The notes under the pieces are model-generated. The model worked only from the letters and a program-made list of their open reading frames with translations. It was not told the origin of the DNA and made no database searches. Of a stretch of 64,000 nucleotides of DNA, positions 1 through 10,338 are shown piece after piece. The position numbers were made by a program, and so were the translations under genes. The stretch spans positions 248,001 to 312,000 of the forward strand of contig JAMXDE010000038.1 in NCBI GenBank assembly GCA_026770025.1, written 5' to 3'. Every line of letters starts with the position of its first letter. Position 1 is the stretch's first letter. This DNA is from Craspedostauros australis (Eukaryota > Bacillariophyta > Bacillariophyceae > Mastogloiales > Achnanthaceae).

Positions 1-2
1 CT

Positions 3-2327
3 GCACTCTCCACTTTGGCTCTCTACGACTCGCCGGACAACCACTTTCGCTGGCAGATCGCAGACATGTCTGAAACCATCTACGCAGTACATGGTCGCTT
101 GCTGCAGCAAGACTGGAGCGACAATGATGATATCGATGAAGGAGGAGATCGAATCATGGTGCACATGGCTGTACAAGACGATGGGAGAGATCCAGACAGG
201 AGAGACGACCAACAGGAAGAGGAGTTCGCTCTGCCTCAGGACTTGCAAAATGAGATCGATCAACTCGCAAATCTCCTCACCGCGCTTCACATCATTGAGC
301 ACTACGGACTTGACGCATACTCAACCAACTTCGACTTTGATGAGCTCAGAGACTGGTGGACTCAGGTAGCTGCAGGCCACAATATAGATCCTCCGGAAGG
401 GCTGCCTCGAGTCTCTCCCAATGGCGAAGAGAACTCCCAATCCAATGCCTCCAGGTCCAGTGACAACCCCGACAGCAACATGCCCGATTCCGCTGAACAA
501 GACACCAGCGACCATGATCCAGATGACGTTGAGCAATGCCTGTGGATCGACTCCATCCCGCAGCTCGCAGATCCATCCATGACCGCCTGCGACACCAACG
601 GAGCAGAGGAATATGCGTTTCTGACGATGAATGAGGACGGCGAATCCGACCCATCTGGCAGATCCATCTCAGGATCCGAAGCCGTCTTCCTGATGTCTAA
701 CGGCCACCTGGAGCTGAGCGAGGGACCGAGCAGCTTCAAAGCATCACCAACAGACCCCGACACCCTTTCCTTTGATGAAGCTATGAAGGACGAAGACAGA
801 GAGAAATGGATGGAAGCAGCCAAGAAAGAAGTCACAGACTTGGTCTCCAAGGGCACATGGGTCGAGGTCAGCAAGGCCGAAGCAGTTGGCAAGATTGCAC
901 CGGGTACCTGGGTGTTCCGTCGCAAGCGCCGACCTGACGGATCCATCAAGAAGCACAAGGCCAGGTTCTGCGTTCGAGGCGACCTTGTGGACGAAACGGA
1001 ATCCACTCTTGCTCCTGTGGTCGCTTGGCCGTCGGTCCGCGTCTTCCTAATCACCGCAATTCTCCTTGGATGGGTCACTGTGTCAATCGACTTTGTGAGC
1101 GCCTTCGTCCAAGCCGCCATCCATCGAGACATCTACATCCACCTACCTCGGGGCTTTCGGTCAACCAACGGACCCAATGTATGTCTCAAGCTCCGAAAGA
1201 GCCTATATGGCTTGACAGTGGCCCCTCGGCTCTGGCATGAGCACCTACTGCGAGCACTAACAGCTGAAGGGTTCAAGGCCAGCGAGCAGGACCCCTGTCT
1301 GTTCTTGCGCCCTGGGATGATGCTGGCACTATATGTGGACGACGCAGGCATTGCAGCACCACACGAGAAGGACATCGACGATTTCATCCAGTCAATGACC
1401 AGACGCGGCTTCGAGCTGACCAAGGAAGGAACGTTCAACGAGTTCCTTGGAGTCAAACTGGATAAGAACCGCGACGGATCGATCCACATGTCTCAGCAAG
1501 GACTGATCGATAAGATCATCGCGGCAACTGGAATGGAAGCGTGCAACCCAAACTGGATTCCTGCTACCAAAGCAGCTCTTGGTAGTGATCCGGATGGAGA
1601 AGCGATGAAGGAATCTTGGAACTATCGGTCTATCATCGGTATGCTGCTGTACTTGGCAACCAACACAAGGCCAGACATTGCGTTTGCTGTGTCCCAAGCA
1701 GCACGCTTCAGCCACTCTCCCAAGCAATCCCACGCCAGGGCGCTTAAGACCATCGTGCGGTACCTTGCGCGAACCAAGGCACAAGGCACCATCATCCGGC
1801 CATCTGGCAAGCTGGACCTGCAATGCTACGTCGATGCTGATTTTGCTGGGCTACATCATCGAGAGCCCGACGATAATCCTACATCAGTCAAGTCGCGTAC
1901 TGGATACATCATTATCCTTGGAGGATGTCCTCTAATCTGGCGGTCCAAGCTGCAGACCGAGATAGCTCTCTCTACAACTGAGGCCGAATATGCTGCGCTA
2001 TCAATGGCAATGCGAGCCCTCATTCCACTACAACAGCTCATTCGGGAGGTCGCCGCCCGCACCGGACTCAAGCAGGAGTTGCTCACGCATCTCCAGTGCA
2101 CCGTGTTTGAAGACAACAATGCGTGTATCTCACTCGCAACGAAGCATCACATCACAAATCGCACCAAGCACTTTCTTGTGAAGTGGCATTTCTTCTGGTA
2201 CTGGGTGAAGGAGGGCTTCATCAAGATCCAGCGCGTGGCATCCGCAGAACAAATCGCCGACATCTTTACCAAGGGCTCAGTGCGGGAGATATTTGAGTCT
2301 CTTCGCAAATTGCTCATGGGATGGTAA
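3..2327 (+). CDS. Ty1/copia polyprotein, 3' part (RT + RNase H), open at window edge
   Basis: The reading frame is already open at base 3, so this is the C-terminal part of a longer polyprotein whose gag, protease and integrase lie outside the window. An acidic linker is followed by the copia reverse transcriptase, which starts near base 900 (GTWVFRRKRRPDGSIKKHKA), has the KSLYGL motif and has the catalytic YVDD near base 1333. RNase H follows, with YVDADFAGL, the TEAEYAAL motif, DNNACISLA and the terminal IADIFTKG. No internal stop is seen. It belongs to the same clade as the complete element at 18695-27825: both share the PDTLSFDEA linker and the same RNase H motifs, but they differ at many residues. 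A polypurine tract and LTR follow. The family is certain; the full length is unknown. Confidence 0.93.
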   Translation, partial: ALSTLALYDSPDNHFRWQIADMSETIYAVHGRLLQQDWSDNDDIDEGGDRIMVHMAVQDDGRDPDRRDDQQEEEFALPQDLQNEIDQLANLLTALHIIEHYGLDAYSTNFDFDELRDWWTQVAAGHNIDPPEGLPRVSPNGEENSQSNASRSSDNPDSNMPDSAEQDTSDHDPDDVEQCLWIDSIPQLADPSMTACDTNGAEEYAFLTMNEDGESDPSGRSISGSEAVFLMSNGHLELSEGPSSFKASPTDPDTLSFDEAMKDEDREKWMEAAKKEVTDLVSKGTWVEVSKAEAVGKIAPGTWVFRRKRRPDGSIKKHKARFCVRGDLVDETESTLAPVVAWPSVRVFLITAILLGWVTVSIDFVSAFVQAAIHRDIYIHLPRGFRSTNGPNVCLKLRKSLYGLTVAPRLWHEHLLRALTAEGFKASEQDPCLFLRPGMMLALYVDDAGIAAPHEKDIDDFIQSMTRRGFELTKEGTFNEFLGVKLDKNRDGSIHMSQQGLIDKIIAATGMEACNPNWIPATKAALGSDPDGEAMKESWNYRSIIGMLLYLATNTRPDIAFAVSQAARFSHSPKQSHARALKTIVRYLARTKAQGTIIRPSGKLDLQCYVDADFAGLHHREPDDNPTSVKSRTGYIIILGGCPLIWRSKLQTEIALSTTEAEYAALSMAMRALIPLQQLIREVAARTGLKQELLTHLQCTVFEDNNACISLATKHHITNRTKHFLVKWHFFWYWVKEGFIKIQRVASAEQIADIFTKGSVREIFESLRKLLMGW

Positions 2328-2394
2328 ACGGTGAGATGGTTTGAAGAAGAAGAGGTTTTTCACGATACGGGTCCCATTGCTTGTCGAGAGGGAG

Positions 2395-3292
2395 AGTTGC
2401 AATATACCATGATGTCACTGAAAAATTGCTGAAAATTGGTATTTTCCCTTCATGCCCCCATTGACCGGTGACCGAATTGTCTGTACTACCACCAGTACAC
2501 ACGATTGAGCAACAAATGGACAGGCACTCTACCTCCAAAAGAGACTACATATGTGAAGGCATCTGTCTGCAAGAATACAAGTGCATGGCTCATCCTGCAT
2601 GCACAGTTGATGCTTCTCACTTGCCTCTTTGCCATGTGTTCCAAGATTACATATGTATGAAACTGACATCTTCCATGCAGGATGTGCCGGTCTTGGATCA
2701 AAAGCAAGACTATCCTGCAAAATTGGAACAAGACTAAGACATGGAACACTCGCACCTTCACTCCAACAATTGGAGAATCAGCTCTCAAACCTGCCAAGAG
2801 CGATGAAGCATCGTGGTTTCATCGCCTGGGGATTGTGGAGCAATTTTTCAAATGTACAAGACCATGAACAGCGACAACCAACAGCAGAGCAGTGTGATGA
2901 CCAGCCCATCTCGTTTTCCTCTCCAACCTTCAACCAAAACAATCTCATAAAAACAACAATCTTACAAAACTCAAGCTTTACAACCACCAAATCAACTCAA
3001 AACACATTCTCAATCGTCTCATCTACGTTCGTGGTCACACTACGTTTAACCGCGCTGACGTTGGCAGTTTCACTTCCCCTTTTGACCTGCCAAAGTCCGA
3101 CACTGGAAGGCAAAGCCGGACACAACCGGACTTCATTTGCCCTCTATTCTCGCTAAGACCAAATAAGACAACAACACGACGAACTGCGGGAAACTGGCGC
3201 AGATCGAGGATTCACATCGCGGTGGATCGTTAGGAATTAGGAAATGATCTGACTCAATAGGAGTCAGAACTACACGAGTTTGCAGGGCAACT
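2395..3292 (+). repeat. Putative 3' LTR of the first copia element
   Basis: A purine tract (gagagggag, ending at 2394) lies 67 bases after the RNase H stop and is identical to the tract before the 3' LTR of the complete element at 27139. The LTR therefore starts at 2395 with AGTTG. The end is inferred: the best match to the AGTT...AACT terminal pairing seen in the complete element is CAACT ending at 3292, but an earlier CAACT near 2997 is possible. No second copy lies in the window to fix the border. Confidence 0.45.
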
Positions 3293-4555
3293 GGAGATTG
3301 ACATGAGTTGACTTTTGACAGACAAGTCGAGCTCATAAATCGCAGAGAAAGAGGAATCACCAACCTACAAACCATGTTAAAGTAGCGCGCTGCGGAATCG
3401 AACCACGGAGCCAGTCCACGCCCTGCATGAACACAAGAAATTAACGCTTATAACCCATGTCGCGACACTGTTCGATCAGCGTCAGACCAGCGATGTCTTG
3501 TCCCACCGGATTTTGATGCTGGTCTTCGCTACCCTTCCGATTTCTTCGTCCCTTCGGCGGGAGATCGAAGACGGTGGTGTGTTGATTACAAGTTACGCGT
3601 ATGAGTGGTCTTCCACACGCGTGCATACCTACTTCACCCCTGCACATGAGCGCCTCGCTGCAGCAGAGTACGACTTATCCTGCCCGCAGAGCATGAGAGA
3701 GTGTCCACATGAGAGCTCGAACACGTTCGTTTGCACTGGTGGGCAAGAACTCCTTCCTGCGAACCATTGGGGCGCGACGCAGACACCTTCTTGCGGATGA
3801 AGGATCGCTCGAGGGCGCCCACCCAGGGCCGCTTGTGTGTCATCATCTGCGAACTTCCAACAACAACAACCAGAAGTTGGCAACCAGTGAGGCGATGCCG
3901 TGTCCGTGAAAGAAGAGAAGGACCCGTCCACTTTGATAAAGTGCTGGCATTTATGCCATGATGGCATACCGTGATGCATTTGTTCCGCGCTTGCCCTCTC
4001 TTTTAAGAGGGGGCAACCAGTGGGAGAAGCTCAGCATAGTATCGCACATAGCGGGCTTCGATCAACACAATCGCCTCATCTCGTCACAACTCATGACATC
4101 ACGTATCGCAGTACACGCTCTCATTCTTCGTTCCCTTCTTGAGGAACCAAGCCGGTGAAACGATGTTGACACCGCTGGAACGAGAGTGGACGAAATCTCC
4201 CCCGACACAGGATGAGACAAGACGAGGCGAAGGAAGATACAACTGCGACAGAACGACAGAACAACAGCTGAGGACGTGGTGACATGAGGACGCTTGTGCT
4301 GCAGTTGCAGTTCGCATCATGAATGTTGCTGCTGCTGTGCATCTGCGTGTATGGTAGGTACGAGTATTGTAGGTCGTACCATGACATACACACAATTGCG
4401 TGCGAATGCACGTTGGGATGAAACAAGAGGCACCACATCCCTCATCCAAAGATGAAAACCCTTCTCACAATTTCTCCGAAGATCCAACACAACAACATCT
4501 GCCCTGCACAAAACATCCGAGCAAACCCCAAACCATCACGCAACTCTCCAACACC
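3293..4555. other. Intergenic, upstream of the EF-hand gene
   Basis: No convincing coding sequence. A minus-strand GGTTCGATTCC (3394-3404) matches the pol III B-box, but no complete tRNA folds around it. The promoter and 5' UTR of the next gene should lie in the last few hundred bases. Confidence 0.5.
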
Positions 4556-6864
4556 ATGAAGATCTCCCAAACCAACCTCGTTTGCCTGGTTGCGCTCGTG
4601 TTGAGCATCCTCACGAAGACTGCAGCAGGAGATGGCAAGTGCGGCGATCCATGGCGCGAACCATGCCTCTCCGATGCTGACAAGCGTTACAAGTCGGGCC
4701 TCAATTATGATATCATTGAGCAAAACAAAGTCAAGGTGCGTTTGCGACAGTGGAAATGGTATCGCCACTGAGTGTCCCGGTCCTCCATATCCGTCGCTTG
4801 CTGTGAGGAGACATGATCCGCTCTAACCTTTTGCGTCTTGCCTTGCTGCCATTGTCATCGCTTTGGGTGATTGTACTTTCTCCATCAATCCATGCATGCA
4901 TACATCCGTGCTTCGACAACCACTTCAATCATTGCTTCCAGGCTCTCTTCACCGGATACTACATGTGCGACATGTTTGCATACGGGCCGGACGGGCAGCC
5001 GATGGAAGTCCGCAGAGGGGTCCTTCCTGGATTCGGTCCAATTGCCCTTCAGTCCTTCCCTTACAAGATCTTCAACAATTACACCGTCGACGGCACCAGG
5101 GCCTTCAACCACCGTTACAGAGTGTCCAAAGCACCACCTGGAAGCACCAACCCTGGGTTAGTGCAGGCCGTGGATATCTATGGCACGTCAACCTTCGAGC
5201 TTGACGGGACGGTTGTCACGTTGCCATCCGCACAGAACATCGCTGGTCCGGATGGAACCGTCGACAGCTTGGAACCGACCATCACGTACTCGATTGGAAA
5301 CAATACGGTCGTAACGCAAGGTCTTGCGACGTTCTCCGCAGGCACAAATGTCATCGCCGTAATCACCTGCACTGATGCCACTTGCGACAATGCACACGAG
5401 ATGGTCTCGTTCTATAACAATTCCGAGCTCGTATTCTTCCAGGCTTGTCGCCAGAAGCGTGTGACGGAGCAAGAATTCGTCGATCAGATCAAGGCCTCTT
5501 ACGAAGCTTCTGCGGTCCCGGTGCCAGCGCGCCCAGTTGTCCCCATGACTGGTCCATCTGCGTCTGGAATGTTCCCCACGGAGGAACAGTGGTGCCAGGT
5601 AAGCTCTGCCGCGAAAGCAATGCGAACCGCGCAGAAGCAGATGGAGTGGTTTCATCGGTGTCCATATGCGTTGTATGTACTCTTTCTCTCACTTTGTTCG
5701 ACTTGATTCATGTGGACGCCTCTCGGTTTCCTTGCATCCATTCGTCACGAATCATTCGTTACTCATCGCCGACTTCCCTTACTTTCCCTTGTCCTGCAGT
5801 ACGATCCCAACTGTGCCACCAACCCATACGATGAGCCAACCACCCCCGTCAAGGCAGGCGTCATCGCCGGCTTCACCATCGGTGGCGTCCTTCTCTTCCT
5901 CATCGTGGTCGCTGCTGCAGTCATCATCTACAACAAGCAGCAGGCAAAGAGATACCGCGCTGTGTTCGCTGCGCGCGTCGCACAGACCATGAGCATCAGC
6001 CTCCCAGCCAAGCGCATGGATGCAGCCGCGCTGGCTCGGGAGTTCCAGAAGATCGATGCTCAATCCACAGCAGCCGACAAGGGCAACCGTCGTGCCAGCG
6101 CTGTGGGCAACATCACAAAGGAGGGCATGTGGGAGTTCTTGAGCTCTGGCAAGGTCGTGGAGATGAACCGCAACGACTTCGAGGCGTTGTGGGCGGTCAT
6201 GGATGCGGACGGAAATGGATATGTTGACTTTTTGGAGTTTTGTGCCTTCATGGGTCAGGTGAGTTCGATATGATGCGTTTCGGTGTGTTGTGCCGTGCTG
6301 TGCTGTGCTTTGCTGTGGTGTGTGTGATCTGGCAAAATCAGACCGGGCTGAAGTTGAGGTCGTTCGATGGTCTGCTGAATTGTCTTGTGTTGCCTTGTGT
6401 TTGGACGGTACGGCGAGGCATGGCGGGGTCATGCAACGCTGTGTTTCCACATAAAGTTCGAGTTCGTCATGTTCATCGTGGATGATCTGGAACACCATCT
6501 TTCTCACGAGCCAACCCCCCTGATTCCTGTTTTTGCTTTGCCTGTTGCCACTTGCACCTGCCAACGCATTCTGCGATGCTCTCAATGCTCTCGATGACAT
6601 GTGTGCTGTTGCCGTTCACTCTTTCTTCGCATGCAGTGCCATGACGAGTACGACGCCGCCAGCAATGACCGCGCTTTGATGGCGGAACGCTTGTCCCGTC
6701 AATTCTCCCATCGATTCTCTCAGACCGATCTCCGAGCTGCCGCCGCGGCTGGAGTAGCAGTCAAGGACGGCGATGAGGGTTCGGAAGGCGACGGTATCTC
6801 CAACAAGGGCATGGAGGATCCCGAAGGAAAGGAAGAGGATGAAGAGGATTCTCCTCGCGTGTAA
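4556..6864 (+). CDS. Single-pass membrane protein with signal peptide and cytoplasmic EF-hand (4 exons)
   Basis: Exons 4556-4735, 4942-5598, 5800-6258 and 6637-6864 are joined by three phase-0 introns with GT...AG borders (206, 201 and 378 bp) and give 507 residues. The start was chosen because it places a signal peptide at residues 1-24 (hydrophobic LVCLVALVLSIL, then TAAG). Residues 25-299 form a Cys-containing, probably lumenal or extracellular domain with several N-x-T/S sites. A single transmembrane helix lies at about 300-323, followed by the basic stop-transfer KQQAKRYR. The cytoplasmic part carries a canonical EF-hand loop at 414-425 (D-A-D-G-N-G-Y-V-D-F-L-E) and a helical upstream region that may be a degenerate partner. 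The tail (433-507) is acidic. A Ca2+-sensing membrane protein is inferred; ligand and location are unknown. The ectodomain was not recognised. Confidence 0.82.
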
Positions 6865-7660
6865 GACAAGTGACAATGTGCTGGCTCCAATGGAGGCTGA
6901 GAGCTCTCGGACAATGTGTACCCAGCACTATCAACCGAAGCACAGAGCACCACCAATCGCAAACCCCTGCTGGGTCAGTGCGCACGGCATGATGAGCGAG
7001 GATGAGCGAGACTGAAAAATGATGCTCTGGTTCGCTGACGGCCTCACTTGGTTATAGGGCTGCAGCGTGCCTTCACGAACGTGTGCACGTGAATGTTTAT
7101 TCCTGTGGTCCTTTTCGAGGAGCACGGCGGCATGAGCATACTCGCATGTACTATACGCGTACGTGGAGGTCGTAGTGCACCCCAGATCTTGAATGATGGA
7201 TGACATGAATATGAATGTGAATATGAACGTGAATATGAATGTGAATATGAACGTGAATATGAACGTGAATGAATAAGAACAGGAACATGGATTTCGATGA
7301 AGTAGTCCACAATCCACACCAACCCTCTCCACGATCGTAACAGTAATGTCTCTGCGCATCTTTGTGTTGGTGCTGGCGCAGGTGGACTCAGATGGCGACA
7401 CAACACCAGCGCTTGTGTCTGTTGCTGTGTTGATTCTCTGTTTTCCATGTTGGTCGGTGTTGGCCACTATGCCATGGGGGAAGGGAAAACGGCGTTTTTA
7501 TGTACATGCGACTTGGAAAGAATAGAAAGTGCGCCCATTGTTGATATTTTCTCAATTTTCTTGCTCTTCGTTCGAATCGGGTCATTTCTGGACATAATTG
7601 ACTGGTTGATACAGACGACCCATACGACTCCAGGGCACCATTCACAAGGAGACGGCCCAG
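6865..7660. other. Intergenic with a 12-bp minisatellite
   Basis: This is the 3' flank of the EF-hand gene. The only clear structure is the GAATATGAACGT-type repeat annotated separately. No conserved coding signal is seen. Confidence 0.5.
7206..7271. repeat. 12-bp minisatellite (ATGAAYGTGAAT)n
   Basis: About five and a half imperfect 12-bp units alternate gaatatgaa with cgtgaat or tgtgaat. The open frames on both strands here are repeat artefacts. Confidence 0.85.
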
Positions 7661-8334
7661 TCGACACGAATCGGTAGGAGATGCCTCGTGATTCTGCCAG
7701 TTTCGAGATAACCGTTTGATGCAGTTCAAGAGGGGTGTACTGGATTGAGGATGTGTTACTTGTAACAATGAGTAGATGAGTGCTTTGGTACTAATCTCTG
7801 TCTGTTTATTATGAGATAGTTAGTAGTGTTTGGTAGGATGAAGAAACAATGTCACACGGCTTGGTAGGGCCCTGCACTGATGTACTTGGTTCAGTGCTTT
7901 GAGGGCAGGCAATGATTACAGCTCCTTGCTCTCCTTATGCATAGACACACTGCAGTGTAGATCATGACACTCAATGGTGGTGGTCATGAAGCAATGGCTG
8001 TGGTTGAAGTTCACTCTTGGATTCCCTTGCTTGAGTTGAAGCAGGGTGGATACACGCACCAAGACTATGGTGATGATGTGGTAGTCGTTGGCATTGAGAG
8101 AATCGAGGTATGTTGTAGTGAAAGGATCTGAGGAGCAAATAGTTCCCAAGGTGAGATGTGAGTCAGGTCGGCCATGTTTTGAGTTTTGATGGATTCATGA
8201 ATGGAGGAGAGAAAAGGGGGAGAAAAGATTTGGTGGTCGATCAAGTCGGAAGATTTCGCGCCAAAACAAGAATTTCTCCTATCGGAGGTGGATACCGTGT
8301 CCGGTAATAGTCTGTCCTTTATTGAATCTCAACT
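7661..8334 (-). repeat. Solo LTR of the 18695-27825 copia family
   Basis: Read on the minus strand, the segment from 8334 leftward follows the 687-bp LTR of the complete element along its length, with scattered substitutions and small indels. It begins with AGTTGAGATTC and includes the block around TTTTGGCGCGAAATCTTCCG. No internal element sequence is attached, so it is a solo LTR left by LTR-LTR recombination. The outer 30-40 bases at the left end no longer match. CCCAT occurs at 7619-7623 and 8335-8339 and could be the target duplication if the diverged left end belongs to the LTR. Confidence 0.85.
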
Positions 8335-8844
8335 CCCATCATCCATTGCAACTTCGTCCGTATTTCGCATCCACACTTCACGACAGTCCTCCCTGTGGCA
8401 ACTTATAGTAGTCCAGCCCACCATACTGGCAATGCAAGTTGCTTCTCTCTTCCTCCCCATGCATGCTCTGTACAGTTCTTTTTCTGTTGTTGTTGTTGTA
8501 CCATATAGACTATAATCATGACTATGTGCCGCAGGTGCTTTTGTACCACCTCGTTTATTCCACATGAGTCATGTAGTGGGAACGAATAATGTTGGCAGGT
8601 CTTGCCTTGCTGTGTGGTTTCATCCAATTGTGTATGCCTGTACATATAAAATATACATGTGCGAGACACGTGTGACAGTGCCAGCTGCCCTTGCAGTGAC
8701 TCCTGTGAGGCGTGCCAGGCATGTGGTCATGCCAGACACGGTTGGATGCAGATGGTGTATGACGCAGCCATGCTGGATGCTCTGGAGAAACGGTGGCCTC
8801 CATATGCGGCTTGCCATGTGTCACGGCTAGCAGCCACTCTGCTA
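8335..8844. other. Unassigned non-coding segment
   Basis: Lies between the solo LTR and repeat R. No coding, RNA or repeat signal was recognised. Confidence 0.4.
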
Positions 8845-8854
8845 TATATATGCC

Positions 8855-9124
8855 GAGATGTACATGTGAGTATATGTCGAGATGTACGTATATATGTGCA
8901 CCGTTCACCCGTTATTCTCTCATACGCACTTGGACGGTATAACTACATTCGTGCAGATAGTATTCTGTGATTCGTCAGAATTACAGTGGAAATGGAACAC
9001 ACGAAAATAAGCAGAATTTCTGGAGGAAACTTGCAATCGACGATTTCTGAGAGAATTGGACATATCGTCCGTCCATCCATCAATGGTACCAAGAGAATCT
9101 CGAGGTACTTCCCAACTAAACCTC
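8855..9124 (-). repeat. Dispersed repeat R, copy 1
   Basis: About 270 bp that match, in reverse complement and at roughly nine bases in ten, the segment at 46543-46819. The match runs from the GAGATGTACATGTGAGTATA region to AACTAAACCTC and then stops abruptly. In copy 2 the repeat lies directly upstream of a mariner-like transposase, so R may be the 5' untranslated part of that element. Here no transposase follows. An LTR is joined at the outer border. Confidence 0.7.
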
Positions 9125-9892
9125 TGTTAGGAATCGAGGGTACAACTTTGTCAGAATACCCGTGGTTGCCGCCCCTTTCAACATTATTCGTCACAGCTTT
9201 GAATATTATTCGTCACATGTTCGGAGACTATTTGTCACATCTTTGTATACCATGTCATTATGACTATGACTAAGGACACGGACGTGATTGACACCTGTAC
9301 TACCGCGAGGAGGGTAGTCTGTCCTCAGGTAACGTAAGGACGACACCCATGGCGGATCAGGAGGTCCCAATACCAAACCAACCATGGCAACCATGCAGAC
9401 GACGACGTCGATCAAGACAGCAGGTTGATGGGCAAGTGACGCACCCCCTTCAGAGGACAGCACGCGCCCCTCCTACGGAAAAGAACATCCGGAGGTTTGG
9501 AACATCGGAAAGGATCAGAACATCCGCAGGTTTGGAACATCACCAAGGCTGACATCGATCGTGGGACGATGGCGTCATGAGATCAACGACGGAAACATGA
9601 GATAGGCAAGTGCTCAGGACTGCAGATCCCTACCATGCTAGCGTAGACAGCTACAACGATGCAGAGGCAAGCAACATCAATGCCAAGACAAGGAAGCAAG
9701 AACAGAGCATGATGAATGGGGAGAGAAGCACCTAAGAAACAACAGGACGCCCCGTGTCGCCACCGCGACAGATGCCTACAATGAAAAATGAAATCGGAAG
9801 AGAAAGTGAGATTGTGCTCACAGTTCTAAAACGGTACAGTTTCTAACAGCAGATTAGATCACAGTACTAACTATAACCCCGGATTTCCAACA
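9125..9892 (+). repeat. Isolated LTR, family L (copy A)
   Basis: This 768-bp unit starts TGTTAGGAATC and ends GGATTTCCAACA. It matches the reverse complement of 44189-44935 and shares both ends with the 5' LTR at 53863-54652, which fixes the orientation. The start carries the hairpin plus TTGCCGC motif described in the findings. No flanking purine tract, primer site or target duplication is seen, so it is a solo LTR or a rearranged remnant. Confidence 0.8.
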
Positions 9893-10338
9893 TGGATCAA
9901 GATACCATTCGGTTTTGAAGTTTCCTTTGGCGCCATTTCCCATTGGATCTGTTGGAGAACTCTGTCAGTGATCACCATTTATGTCTGTCCTGCGTTCATG
10001 TGATTCTCTAAATTGAGTTCCTTCCATCGAGATATGCTAAAAGTTGGCTTCATTTTCCCAAAATGATACTGAGCAAGGGATATGTGAACAGAACACTTCG
10101 TTCAAACTGGCAAAAATGACCATCATTGGTTTCACCACTCAGCGCGCGGAGACCTGTGCTTCGTGCGCGAGCCTGGACAGAGGGATACCAAGGGGCTGAC
10201 TTGATGCATTTCATACCTCATGCTGAACAACGCAGAACGGCGCAGAACGACAATGGACAACACTCCCACACAAGGATTTGTCAGTGTGGCTCAATTGGAT
10301 TTATCGTGTGGATCTGAGCTTGAATGAATGCTCATGAA
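9893..10338. other. 3' flank of the lipoxygenase gene
   Basis: Spacer between LTR copy A and the lipoxygenase stop codon (minus strand). It should hold the 3' UTR. Nothing else was recognised. Confidence 0.5.

Noticed and set aside
3360-3480. tRNA gene on the minus strand (GGTTCGATTCC B-box)
   Set aside because: Only the T-arm pairs. No 5' acceptor strand, D-arm or anticodon arm fits at the right distance, with or without an intron.
7619-8339. Firm CCCAT target duplication around the solo LTR
   Set aside because: The repeat exists, but the left LTR end does not match the family terminus, so a chance match cannot be excluded.
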